Positions 37,697 to 50,900 of a stretch of 64,000 bases of DNA are shown one piece after another (the stretch's first letter is position 1; each line of letters begins with the position of its first letter). The notes under the pieces are model-generated. The model was not told the origin of the DNA. It saw only the letters and a list, made by a program, of their open reading frames with translations, and made no database searches. The position numbers and the translations under genes are program-made. Origin of the DNA: Phallus indusiatus. Its lineage: Eukaryota > Basidiomycota > Agaricomycetes > Phallales > Phallaceae. The stretch is taken from the NCBI GenBank assembly GCA_027605045.1, contig JAQFWX010000003.1:496001-560000 (forward strand). The letters are read 5' to 3'.

Positions 37697-38774
37697 ATGT
37701 CCTTCACGACGTCAGGGGATGACTTTTCGAGTACGAGTAAAGAAAGTGATTCAAATGATTATGAATCGGCATCAGATAACAGTGATCTGGACGGATATGT
37801 GACCCCAAAGGAAGAATTTGGTCCGGAAGAGCCTGAGGAGATGGATGAGGAGGCAGTAAAGGTAGATCAAATCCATTAGCTTTTTTTTTCGCAAAGATCG
37901 AGTCGGTGAATGCCATTAGAAAGCACTACAAGAAGCAGAAGATATAAAATCTGAAGGATCCAATTATTTTCGGTCTGGAAACTGGAACGAAGCTCTGCAG
38001 GACTACCAACGAGCATTAGCACTCGTCCCGCCCAAACCTTCTCAATTGTTTTCTCGCGATAAGGGGAAGGGGAAAGCTGTGGAAGGCAGTGAGACGGAGA
38101 GTGCACCTTCCGAACTGGAACAAGAATGCTCTAAAACAAGAGCGATCCTTAATGGCAATGTTGGAGCATGCTATGCTAAACTTGTGTGTATCTGTTTATT
38201 TCCTGTGCATGTGTTTGATCTCATTGATGTCTACGATAAGGGAGAACACAAAAAAGTCGTTGAAGCTTGTACAGCAGGTCCTACCTCTATTATTGACGTA
38301 TTGGCAAATTTTCTGATGTAACTTTGGGGTAGCCCTTTCCGACGATCCTAATTACATCAAGGTGCTGCAACGGCGAGCGATTTCAAATGAGATTTTAGGG
38401 ACATGGTCCTCCCTAACATCAGCCGAGCAAGGTACTTTCTTTGCTTTCTTTCTACTTAACCTTTTACAAACAAGCTTGATACAGATTATACCAACCTCCT
38501 AAACATCCTACCTGGGCATTCGCCGCTAATCAATGAAATACAAAATGTGTTAAGAAAGCTTAAACCTCGAAAGGAAGCGGCCCAATCTGCCGAAATGGGA
38601 GAGATGATGGAGAAATTGAAAGGTGTTGGAAACAGTCTTCTAGGTATATTGAACGAATTTCGGTGTTTTCCTGCTCTCACGGGTCCTTATTTAGGAAATT
38701 TTGGACTATCGACCGATAATTTCAAGTTTGAGCCTAACGGTCAAGGAGGCTATTCCATAAACTTCGTCAGATAG
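37697..38774 (+). CDS. TPR-repeat protein, TTC1 family
   Basis: Small tetratricopeptide-repeat protein related to human TTC1, which acts as a co-chaperone adaptor. Exons: 37697-37861, 37920-38183, 38241-38277 (37 nt), 38333-38431, 38485-38643 and 38695-38774; 267 residues. An acidic N terminus (DEEAVK ending exon 1) is followed by TPR motifs AEDIKSEGSNYFRSGNWNEA, AILNGNVGACYAKLGEHKK and DPNYIKVLQRRAISNEILG. The C terminus NFGLSTDNFKF then GGYSINFVR is the diagnostic TTC1 tail. All junction phases agree. No frame break. The TPR insert GKGKAVEGSETES between helices is longer than in animals. Confidence 0.9.
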
Positions 38775-39265
38775 GGAAACAGGTAGACGTCTAGACGACG
38801 ATGCAATAGGCATATTATTGGAATTCTTGATTAGCGTCACTCTTTCTTCGGGAAATACCAATTCGAGTTGAAATATACAATCGGTAGTCGGTAGCTCAGG
38901 ATCGGGGCTAAGCTGAAGCCTTAGGCAATAACATTGAATACGCATGCCAAGCATGCTGTGATTACTGTGCATATTCTTGTGATGGTTCTCAATACACGGC
39001 GTTATAAAACCTGATGCAATTGCAGAGCTTGCAATATAACGGCGAGGTAAACGCGGTTATGTAAGTGATGAGCAGGAGCTATATCAACCGTTGCCACAGC
39101 GTCTAAACCACCATAGTAATGATATATATAATTGCGGCGCGGGCTACGTTGACTGATCCTCCTTCCCTGTTCAATATATTCGCTTTCCAAATCTTTTAAA
39201 TTATCCGGTTATAATCTTTGTTCTTTCGTCTTTTCATCGCAGGTCGAGCAATTGTTTTTACAAAG
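38775..39265. other. Spacer before the uncharacterised gene at 39266
   Basis: About 490 bases; 3' flank and putative promoter with a T-rich tract just before 39240. Nothing else recognisable. Confidence 0.45.
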
Positions 39266-40184
39266 ATGTTTTGCTTGGAGTCGCCCATTCCTTCGATATC
39301 AATTTCTCCAGCTCCTCCCAAAGAGCCCTCTCCGATCGAACCACAAAGATCACCATATGCATTCACTTTAGCACCATCTTACATTGATTCTCCTCGACCT
39401 CAGCATCTTCTTCCACCACCTTCCGCGCACCATAGGTCTTCGGCGAAACCGACAACGGGGGCGAGCCATGGGGTTGGTCTGGACATGGCAGTCTTTCAGG
39501 CTTTGCTTCAAGCAGCCAAAGGCAAAGATAAAGGCACAAAGACCTCGGATGGCTCGAAGAATAGTAATAGTCCTCAAGCTACGCCGCAAAGGCAAACAAA
39601 GCAAAGTATGTCCGCAAGTTTCTCTAATTTAATTCATGTTCATGATTTGCTTAATACTTACTTTAGTGGAACGTCGTGCCCGATTCTTAGCCAAGGTAGC
39701 AGAAACACCGAAGACTTGTACATTGAACACACCACTTACACCACCGGAGTCGCCTGTCGTCTTCCGTTTGTCACCTCCTTCCCCCAAATTGCAACCACCC
39801 GCGGAGATCTCTCACCAGGAAAGTAGCGGGAAAGGAATGACTAGGGTGGAGCAGATTGATTTTGCGACCAAACCACGAGAGAAAAGAATTTTACCATCTC
39901 TCGAGCTCATTAGCCAAAGAGTGTTAAACAACAGCAACAAGGCGTCGCCCCTCGTAAATGAGGAAACTCGTCCAAAGCACTCACGCACTGCAGCAACACA
40001 GGCTCTTTTCGATACGTTAAGTAAAAGACAAGCCACCACAAATAATTTGCCAAGGTCGCGGCCGTCGCATGACAATGTCGGCGATGTGATTCGAAACAGG
40101 GGATTAGAATTGAGGATGAAACGGCAGATGCTAGCCGGAGCCGCTGAATTGACGTACCAGCGCCCAAATGTAATAATCTGTTGA
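39266..40184 (+). CDS. Uncharacterised Pro/Ser-rich protein
   Basis: No family recognised. Two exons, 39266-39605 and 39667-40184, give 285 residues; the intron is 61 nt with GTATGT donor and TTTAG acceptor. The N-terminal half is rich in Pro and Ser (SPAPPKEPSPIEP). The C-terminal half is more structured in composition, with MERRARFLAKVAETPK at the exon junction, LPSLELISQRVLN, and AATQALFDTLSKRQ, and it ends GLELRMKRQMLAGAAELTYQ, predicted helical. The start is the first Met in frame. It reads on the same strand as the alpha/beta hydrolase 250 bases downstream. Coding potential is supported by the conserved-looking frame and splice signals, but function is open. Confidence 0.6.
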
Positions 40185-40430
40185 CAAATCTTTGTTACGT
40201 AACTATTCCTTTATTTTGACACTTTTTTTAATGGCGACGACGATAACGCAAGAATATCGTCGACAGTCTCCTGGAAGAAAAAAATCATGGGCAGCAGGTC
40301 TAAATAAGAAAGCTAGCCTTTCAGATAATTACCGCCAGTCATCTTTCTCATCCCTTGCACCGTCTTCTTTACAACGACAACCACCTCACACCATACTACA
40401 GAAAGCCCACAGCACCGCAATGATCTCGTT

Positions 40431-43016
40431 ATGCATCCAGTTCGTGTTGTCATCTCACCCTCTGTAATCGAAACAACTACCATGGATGCTTTTGTCGACG
40501 GTATGAATGGAGGCGAAGAAGACATCTTCGCATCCATGGACGCTTTAAGGGGCTCTCGGCGACGAAAGAAAAGTCTTAACCACTCTTCTGTCTCTTCCTC
40601 TAACACATCTTTTGTCCACCATCATCCTTTGTATCACCCTCCTTTACCTAAACCTCCGCCTGGTGTCAAGCTAGGCGTTTCCCTGCGAGACGATTCTGAC
40701 GCTGATGAGGATACTACTCCCCAGAGCACTCCTGGCCCTCGACGTATTTCCAAAAGAAAATCCAAGTCCAAGCAGTCAGTATCGCCCAGACAATCCTCAA
40801 GAGTATCTAACTCAGTTCCCGTTGTTGACTCGATTGACGATGCTATCCGTGATTACGTTTCAGCTGCTCATAACCCGCCAAAACAACACGTCCCTTCGAT
40901 AAACGACATTATCCGCAATTACGGTCCAAGTGTCAACCAACACAAACCCGCTCTTTCTGTTACTACTTCCTCCTCCTCTCCCGTGACATTTCCAACCATT
41001 CCCGCTACACCACCTAGTCGCCCGCCTTCGCAAAGCCTCACCATCAACAGGCCATCTTTGGATGATACTTTGTCACGCTCATCCATGGACTCAGTCGCTG
41101 AAGAAGTCCAACGAACACTGATGCTTTCGCTCCCTCCTCCCTCGACTGTTACTCAACGTGTCAGAACTTCTCCTGGAGACGATCGCGACTCCTTCACTAC
41201 AACTATCAGACGCTCCGATAACATCAATCGCTCTCCTTCTATATCTTCGTTCTCTACCGCACAATCAACTCCCTCGCCCTTTGATAACCAATTTCGTTCA
41301 CATAAATCTGATTCTAATACTCATGCTCTTGCTACCTTTTTACGTTCCCCTCGTTTAACCAGATTGCTGAAGCTACGGCGTCATCCAAATCAACGCCTTC
41401 AAGTTAGCTTTTCGGATCTGGGAAGTTCGAGTGGACGTCCTGTCGTCGTATTTTTGGGTTTGGGTTGTGTTCGCTATATTATGGGCCTCTATGATGAGAT
41501 GGCCGAAGCCTTGGGTTTACGGCTGATCACTATCGACAGGTAAGTGGTTTGGGAGAATGATTTCGATCTATAGTCTCAGCATATACACCTTGTAGATGGG
41601 GTCTTGGAAAAACAGATAATCCTCCCCGAGGAACTCCTCGGGGAGTAAAGGAATGGGCCGCAGTGGTTGAGGAGGTCCTCGAGTATTTGAACATTGATCA
41701 GTATGGCATCCTGGCACATAGTGCGGGAGCCCCATATGCCATGGCGTTTGCAAACAAAGCTCCTCATAAAGTCAAGGGCGATCTCTGCTTGTTAGCGCCG
41801 TGGGTTGGCCCAGCTGAGGGTGGTGAGTTATTTTCATTTCGGAAAAATATTGTTTCTCATTCTCCACGTTTTTCTAGGTTACAAGTGGTTGAAATACGTT
41901 CCTACCAGCCTCATCAAGACAGCTCAAGCAGCTGAATGGAAGGTCCAGGCATGGATGCTGGGCAAGCCTCCGGCCATTAACACCGGTATTGGCTATAGCC
42001 CGCCACCTAATTCGTCAGATCGACCGCGTTCTAGCTTTGCTCTCTCTGTTAAATCGAGAGAGTCAATCAAAGAAGGTCGAGCCAGTAGTACATTCAGCGA
42101 TTATGATGACTTGGCCGATTTTCAAGGAAAGTACGCGAGCCACAGTACCATTCATATATGCGGCGACGATCCATCCCCGACAACACCAACGCGGTTTCCG
42201 ACACCTGTCGAACCTATAAAGCGGCCGAGGTCGAGGTCTGGTCGCTTTTTCGCTGGTTTGTGGAAAGGCGGGGAACCATCTACGTCCACGTCGCCTTCGT
42301 CAGTTAAGAACTCCCCTACGAGACCTAGGCTCAAAGTATTGAAATCTATGGGATCACTCCGGAGTAATTCGGTGTCCTCGTCCACCGCTAAAACCAAAGG
42401 CACTCGATCTCAAACGGCTTCCGTGGCTGACACAATTGAGGATGACTGGAGTGCGTTAGGTTTGTCTCCGATAGCTTCGCCTACACCATCGTTGTCCTGT
42501 CTCTCGAGGGAATGGGCGTTCTCGTCGATCTATATCCCTAAGTTCCCCGAAATCGCCATATTCAGCTTCCAATAAACATTCCACAAGTCAGAGCAGCAGA
42601 GCTAATAAACGTCTTTCTTCTCCCCGCCTCAGTCAATCTCTTCTAGACAGGCTCCCTCTGCGTCTTCTTTTGAAGTATCGCCAACGAGCAACGGTGCTGC
42701 TCTTGGAAACGCTCTTCTTGCAGCTTCGCACGCTGAAGCGTCTCGGGGCACACATGCAGATTTACTTCAAATTTTGAACTATGACCAGAAACCGTGGGGG
42801 TTTTCGTATCAGGATTTTCCGCATAATGTTAAAGTCTGGTATGGGGAGAAAGACGAGAAGATAGCTGAGGGTGCAATGCGGTGGTTGGAAAAGACGATGA
42901 GACCTGGGACGTGTGAACTTGATATTGTCAAAGGAGCTGGACACAGCTTGTTGTACAATGGAAATGTCGTTGTCGAAGCGCTTGAGACACTCAAGGGGTT
43001 TTGGACATCGCCATAA
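40431..43016 (+). CDS. Alpha/beta hydrolase with long disordered regions; local frame change
   Basis: Probable serine hydrolase of unknown substrate. Exons: 40431-41539, 41596-41822 and 41878-43016. The first 320 residues are Ser/Pro/Thr-rich and disordered; the hydrolase fold begins at VSFSDLGSSSGRPVVVFLGL. The strand leading to DRWGLGKTDNP is followed by the nucleophile elbow AHSAGAPYA. A second disordered insert of about 250 residues separates it from the rest of the fold, which holds WYGEKDEKI (acid) and GAGHSLLYNG (His). So the Ser-Asp-His triad is complete but split by a large insert. Between about 42490 and 42650 the coding frame shifts by one and shifts back; the exon total is still a multiple of three. 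An unseen intron or paired indels would both explain this. Start could also be Met at 40482, which has a better context. Confidence 0.7.
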
Positions 43017-43348
43017 AGGATGAGAAATCGTACCATGATTAAGAACCTTCCGTCAATTTTGATTTGTTTTCCTTCATTATTAGGATTTGCGTTGTGGCAT
43101 ACCCCGATCTTTCTTTTCTTTTAAAGTTTTCCCTTCGTTTTCCCCTGCCTGGTTATCTACCACTATATTATAAGATATCTCTGTACTATCTCCGAAGGAC
43201 ATTCAGCCCGCCAGTCCTAACCGCGTTAAATTTACACACGTTCCACACTCGATTTGAAGTAGTCACGATATCCAACACTTTTGTATTTAGCAATCAAAGC
43301 TAATTTGTCTACAGTATATTCTAATATTACTATGTGAGCAGGCACGCT
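43017..43348. other. Convergent 3' flanks of the hydrolase and LYS1
   Basis: About 330 bases, T-rich, no coding signal. Two genes end facing each other. Confidence 0.5.
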
Positions 43349-44626
<1,278 letters not shown>

Positions 44627-44767
44627 GGTGGTGATTTTGGAGAAAAGCAGAAATCAATAATAATTGAAATGGGCTCAGCCAGTAAAGTGACTAGAGTGTG
44701 ACATGTATGACTCGTCCATTGATGAAAAAGCAGGTTATATCAAGCAATTTGACCATAGCAGAACAGG

Positions 44768-44838
44768 AGCAACTTGGCGCAGCGGAAGCGCGCGGGGCCC
44801 ATAACCCCGAAGTCCCAGGATCGAAACCTGGAGTTGCT
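44768..44838 (+). tRNA. Initiator tRNA-Met (anticodon CAT)
   Basis: A 71-base cloverleaf without intron. The acceptor arms AGCAACT and AGTTGCT pair over seven bases. The D arm is GCGC/GCGC, the anticodon stem CGGGG/CCCCG with loop CCCATAA (anticodon CAT), and the T stem CCAGG/CCTGG. Three features identify the initiator rather than the elongator: the A1-T72 end pair, the GGG-CCC anticodon stem and the T-loop ATCGAAA instead of the usual TTC-type loop. A T run follows immediately. It is on the plus strand in the promoter space upstream of LYS1 (minus). Confidence 0.95.
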
Positions 44839-44841
44839 ATG

Positions 44842-44848
44842 TTTTTTT
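44842..44848 (+). terminator. RNA polymerase III terminator of the tRNA
   Basis: Seven consecutive T on the coding strand starting four bases after the tRNA end, the standard pol III stop signal. Confidence 0.85.
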
Positions 44849-45590
44849 GTTCTTTTCATCTACTCCATGAGTCGCGTGATCGTATGCATCTCGACGAAAT
44901 TCGTGTCTGTGTGATGTTTTTTTGAAGTCGTTTTTCGGATTTTGACCTTGAATTTCCTTATTCATTTCGGTGCGACATGAAACACGTACAACCTTGAGAA
45001 CTAAGAATTGAGTAGCTCATTAATCTGTTGCCACTCATTCTTGAAAGAAAAGTTCAATTATGTAAAATCGAACGGCTTATTCCTAAAAAGCATGTTTAGG
45101 CTGTGGCACGTTGACTAGACGTTTTGAGTTTTTTTTGTGCGATAAACCCGTGGGAAAGTTGAGTCTTCTCGAACGCTAACTACTGACAACCAGCATCACA
45201 GGTGTTGGTTATCTTTTTACTCTTTCCTGTATACTTTCTCTTCAAACAACCTGCTCATCTGGTCTGTTAATAACGAATTAGCACCTTCATAGCTATTATT
45301 GTTGTACGTCGGCTTTTCGTTTTCAGCGTGGATCTTGAACTGACCGCTGACTGCCTGATTGAACCGTGATCATTCACGTCGCTATTGCCATATTCCCGCC
45401 ACCTTTTTCCATAACCCTGCGGCTTCCCTGTAATTCTGTGCGACAATCCATCATCCATATCAACGTATCAATTTTTGGTCTTTCCATATTTCTGCCTGGC
45501 TTACCTTCCCTCCATCGGCTATTGTGGCGCCATCAGTCTTCCGTCCATCCTTAGAAGCTCTCAAAACAGAGTCACATTTCTGCAAGTGTT
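44849..45590. other. Upstream region of RAC1
   Basis: About 740 bases with no coding frame resembling a family. The right part is pyrimidine-rich (45380-45560), as often found in promoters and leaders of constitutive fungal genes. Confidence 0.5.
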
Positions 45591-46564
45591 ATGCAATCTA
45601 TCAAGTGTAAGTCCCCGCTCATAACTGAGAGGATATAGTGATCTGATTTCACTCCAGGCGTTGTCGTTGGAGATGGTGCTGTTGGCAAGGTGCGTTCTCA
45701 ATTGAAACGTTGCGGGATCCTCCTAAACTGCAGTCCTATAGACATGCCTTTTAATATCATATACTACGAATGCCTTCCCGGTAAATCATTACCTCCCTTA
45801 ATTCCCGTTTACATATGAATGACTTTCAATTTGGTCAGGGAGAGTACATACCAACAGGTACGAACGCACTAGAGACGATTCTAATTCGTCTTTTCCACTA
45901 AAAACCTTTCCGTTTAGTGTTTGATAATTACTCGGCCAACGTAATGGTGGATGGCAAGACCATATCGTTAGGATTATGGGATACAGCAGGACAGGAGGAT
46001 TACGATCGACTTCGACCCTTGTCCTACCCCCAAACTGATGTCTTTTTGATTTGTTTTTCTCTCGTCAGTCCTCCAAGTTTTGAGAACGTCAAGACCAAAG
46101 TTTGTGGAATTTTTGCTCTCTCGTAAATTTGTCAACACCCATTCTAATACTGAATGATGTGCAAAGTGGTACCCAGAAATTTGCCATCATGCACCATCAA
46201 CATCAGTGATACTCGTAGGAACCAAGCTAGATTTACGGGAAGATCCTGCGACTATTGAAAAATTACGAGAACGGTATGTAATACTCACTTTTATCGCTTT
46301 CTCTGTGTTGATCTTCACCTGTTAAAGACGTATGACTGCCATATCTTACCAGCAAGGTCTCCAAATGCAAAGGGAGATCAAGGCAATAAAATACCTCGAA
46401 TGCTCTGCTATGACTCAACAGGGTCTCAAGAACGTTTTCGATGAAGCAATGCGAGCGGTTTGTAAGTATTTTACCACCCCAATAGTTTAACCATGACTAA
46501 AAAGATCTCAATAGTGTCACCGGTGAGGCATGAAAGTAGAAAGAAAAAATGCATTATTGCCTGA
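45591..46564 (+). CDS. RAC1: Rho-family small GTPase Rac1
   Basis: Membrane-anchored switch GTPase controlling actin, polarity and NADPH oxidase in filamentous fungi. Eight exons: 45591-45606, 45658-45689, 45742-45780, 45839-45857 (19 nt), 45918-46099, 46167-46273, 46328-46461 and 46515-46564; 192 residues, exactly the Rac length. P-loop GDGAVGKT, switch I with [12 protein letters not shown], switch [23 protein letters not shown]4 GTKLDLRED and G5 [31 protein letters not shown] and the C-terminal RKKKCIIA (polybasic stretch plus CAAX box for prenylation) distinguish Rac from Cdc42. The first four exons are only 16, 32, 39 and 19 nt, so the P-loop and switch I are assembled from very short pieces. 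Confidence 0.95.
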
Positions 46565-47984
46565 AAAGGTCTATACCCTTTGGTGTTTCGAGTGGGCAGG
46601 TGTCAATGAGGCACCACTACTCACGGCTTAGGATTTTTATCGTCACTGCCAATCTTCTTCCTACTTTCAGACCCAAACGAAACTTTTCGGAAACATTACG
46701 TTACGACGAAATACGACGTGTTACATGCCTTCATTGATATATCTTCTTTTTTTTACCCTTATCACCCGCTGCAAACGCTTGCATGGTCTGATTTCCCAAA
46801 GCAACATTTTTTTGATTCTCTCTTTGTAATTAATGATGAAATTTCTTCTGGATATTGCATACGCTTACTTACAAGCCTGTTACTATGAGAGAGGTTCGCT
46901 AACCGGAGTTGATTCGAAACTGTCGATGACCGAACCAGGACTCCCGCCTGTTTGATGTTACGCTAGAATCCTGCCGCGAATGAATGCCTGACCCTGTGTT
47001 CTATTGTTCGGCGAAACTTGATGATGATGGTGAGATGGAGTGATGTGTCAGAGTTGTGTCAGATCTTCGAATGTGATGTCGAACCGCCGGACAGAATGTA
47101 TATTCAATAATATTGTATACGGAACATCTGGAATAATACATTCCCCCCTTACCCCCTGGAAATCACAATCACAAATATAAGATTGTCTAAACAAGGGGAA
47201 AGCCTGCTCTCGTTTAGGTCGCCTTGGTCGTCCTTGCACAATGTTGAGTGTCTGCGTGTTTTGAAGCAGCCGGGTTTGCTGAGTGCCCCTACGAGTTTGA
47301 TGAGACTATATAAACGATAAAATAGAATTTCAGCTTAATTTTTTTCCCAGGTGGGGCCGCAGGGGAACCATAGCCTGAGGGAAGATCACTGGGTTAGCGC
47401 TGTTGCCACAGTTGGGCCAGCTTGCCAACCTTTGCCGTGTACGTACATATCTCAAATTTCTTCTCCTCGTCTCTTCCTCTTGCTTTTTTCCAGTCAAATT
47501 GTCTGTTGACACTCTTTCCAACTCACTCTCATTACCCAAAGTCATTCCTTTTTTGGCACTTTTCACTCAAACGTTCAATCAATTTTCATATCTTCCTTGT
47601 CACACGGTTGACTTCGCAACCAACAAAATCTTTATTATTCGTCAATTTGGGCCTCTTCTATTATTACAGCACCGGGTTTCTCTCTAGGGCCTCTTCCTTT
47701 GTCTTCTTTGAAAGGCTGCGTTAGCATTCCGAGTAGTTTCAGTCAAAGGCTCTGAGCTAGCATTGAATGGACGGACATCGGACAGTGGCCTGATTACCTT
47801 TTTTTTCTTGTCAATCATCTACAGATAGACAGGCAAGTTGTCAATTCATTTGTATTTCTGTTTGACAAACTGTCTCATTTCTTTCAATCTTTCCAATATT
47901 TGCCTTCGACTGTCAATCAATATATGCATTCTGTGTCCTAGCAGCTCACAAACTCTTTGGCGCGTTATTTATTAACTTTTGTTA
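46565..47984. other. 1.4 kb intergenic region, promoter of the orphan membrane protein
   Basis: The left part is the RAC1 3' flank. From about 47440 onwards the sequence is strongly pyrimidine-rich (many TTTC and CTTC), probably promoter and a long leader for the gene at 47985. A small open frame (47422-47724) has no family resemblance. No repeat or RNA gene recognised. Confidence 0.5.
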
Positions 47985-50900
47985 ATGTCACCCGAAGACG
48001 AAGGAGCGTCGCCTGCCGGTGTGTCGGGCTATGCAAATTCAGCAGAATCGACATCGACACCCGGGGGAACACTCCCCGCATCAACATCGCGCAAGCCGCT
48101 TCCCTCTCCACTAGCCATATCTACCACATCTCTGCAGCCTTCCACACCTTCCACTCATTTGTCTACATCTCTTTCTATTTCTGGTAATTCAAGGAATAGT
48201 ATTGAATCATCCCGTTCCGACTTGACGTCCCTTCGTTCCGATCTCACTTCCTTTCATATCAGCGAATTCCCCCTTCCTCCTTCTATTCTTCCTGCTATCC
48301 CGGCGTCGCCGGTAACTCCGAAATCCTTGTATTTCACGAGTACGCCCAAGTCAGGTACGGCCAACTTATTGCAGGAATCTGCTGATTCTACCACTCGTTC
48401 AATTTTGCCGGGTCCGAAAACCTTGAAAGGATTCTTTACTCGTTCGAATAATAGTTCCCAAACTAGACTCGTTCCCGAGCAGTCACTTCCATCGGAGCAA
48501 CCTGAACTCGGTATACCTGATAGTTATCACTCACATCATTCATTTCTCAAAGGCGCCGCAACCCAGCTCACTGGTTCTCGAGCCCCAACTCCGACAACGG
48601 CGGGCACAATGACGCCTCGCGAATGGGAATCAGACACCAGCCGTCGTTCTTCCGTGGTCTTAAATACCAGTGTGCCTCCAAACCCCGAAGGTTTACTTTC
48701 TCCAGTGGCTTCTTCCGACTTGCCACCCCAGCCTGCGGTTTCGCCTCCACCGCAATTTCCGCTTCCTGTACCTCCTTCGAATCGTAGCTCCATTCGGTAT
48801 TCCCAAGTGCTTCAGCAAACGGTAAATCTCGATGTTGGTGATATTACCGAAGAGAAATTGCTTTCAACGGATTTCATCACTGAGATGCTAGGGCAACCAG
48901 GTAACATAAACAATTTTTAAATTGGATTTCATATTGTGTTAATATATTGATTTTTCTTAGCTGCATCGGCGTCGCAAGCAACACTCCCTGGAATAACACT
49001 GCAAGAGGCAATGTCGTCCGAAAAGAGGAGAACTCAAGGAACAGATCTAATTCAACCTTTCACACCTTCGGGGTTGTCTGTCATAGATGAAAACAGCGAC
49101 TTGCAATCGCCATTACTGTCGGCACCGATCCGTTCTCCCAACTTTACAGACAACGAGCTCCAAATCAATCGAATTAATAGTGTTTTGGCATCTTCGGTAT
49201 TTCCCTCTGGAGGTGATATGATCTACTACGACTCCGATGTTGCTTCCCCGTCAGATATGTCTCCAGGCGTGTCTTCGATGTTGAATGTCCCAGGTGAGCG
49301 TCACTCTGAGAATAAACTCCACGATAATTCTCATCATCTTATTCCAGGAACGCCAATGTCGCTTGAGTCAAGCTCGTCCACCCTCGTGAAAAGTCCTCTC
49401 GGTTTCCCTTCGTCTTCGTCTCCGTCGTCCCCTTCGTCACCGGCTGGGTGGTCCCCCTCTGTCAGTCAGATGGCCGCTACTCGTTTACCTATTGGCCGCG
49501 CAAATTCCACCACATCTACGGCATCAACACAGCGTACCGTAAAAGCGACTAAAGTCCGACAGCATCGTTACCCGAAAAATATCAATACTAAGTCTGGTAC
49601 CAGCAGCCCCATTGAAAGTGTCCCTATGCAAGAACTGAACACTTTCTCAGCCACAGTCTCCGACAAAGCTACGATACACGAAGATCATGGTGTTGTTAAG
49701 CAATCATCACATGAGTACGAAGACTCCGAAGATGTAAAGAATGACGAGAGACGCGAGACAATCGTCTCTATTGGTGCATCTGCAGCCTCACACGCGACAT
49801 CGATGAAAACTCAAAGGGATTCCGTTCCATTAATGCCGACAGTTGAAAACTTGTATGATTTCACAGATGGTTATTCTCAGAAATCTTCCCTGGTACCCCC
49901 ACCTTCAGCACGTTCAATTCGTACTAGAGAATCCGCTTTCGACGAATCCGATATTTATGTGGGCATTGCGAAAACGGTGGATGTTATTACCAAAATTGAA
50001 CCAGACGCCATTGATCGGTCTACTAGTCCTAAAATCGTCGGAGTGGTGCCGGCTCGGATTATACAACCTACCAGGATTGGTTCACCTGGGTCTGCTGCTG
50101 CTGGTCATGCATCGACACTGCAGCCTCTTTATATAGCAGATCATACTGGCCGGGTGGATTCTGGTAATTCACCCGCTAGTCCTGCGTCTCCCAGAGACCC
50201 ACCTTCAATCCGCTCGCCTCCTTCTCACCACACCGACATTCCCGAGTCCGCGAAAAGCCTCGTTTTTAGCGACGAAGGAGAGGAGGCGCACGTTTCCCAT
50301 TTACCATATGAGACTCGAGCGTCTGGCTATTGGACGATGTTTCCTGGTATTGGTAACGCTCAAGAAAATCGCTCTACGAAGACCAATGCGGCAACCTCAT
50401 TTAAATCGATTGTGTCGTATATTACTGCAAAATCGACTGGAAAAGGGTCTCATAAGTCAACTGGAAACAGGTCATCGAGATGGGACTGGCTTTTACGCAA
50501 GCCGCTTCCGCCTTTACCCCCGGAAGCACAAGATTCGAATTCTTCTTCAAAGGTCAATTACCATACCACCCCTCTTTCTCTTCCTGTACCCTACGAGAAA
50601 AGTAAATTTTCACCTCCAATATCGAAGGCTCCTGTGGCCTGGGACGATGTTAAATTCGAAAAACGAGCGGTAGGCGGCAGTAATTTGATGGGAAGGATGT
50701 TTGGTGAAGACTCTTTGAAGATTGCCAAACGTAAACCCGCTCGAAAGGGGACTGATCCTCCTCAAGGAGAAATCACGCCTTACGTTCTTCCTCATCTTAC
50801 TGGGATGAATATACTTCGGCGCGAATCTTCGGTTTCGGTTCAACCTTCTGTACCCAGAACTAACAGGCGCAAAGTGATAATTGTTGGTATTTGCGCTGCG

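Noticed and set aside
44768..44838. Elongator tRNA-Met
   Set aside because: The A1-T72 pair, GGG-CCC anticodon stem and ATCGAAA T-loop fit the initiator instead.
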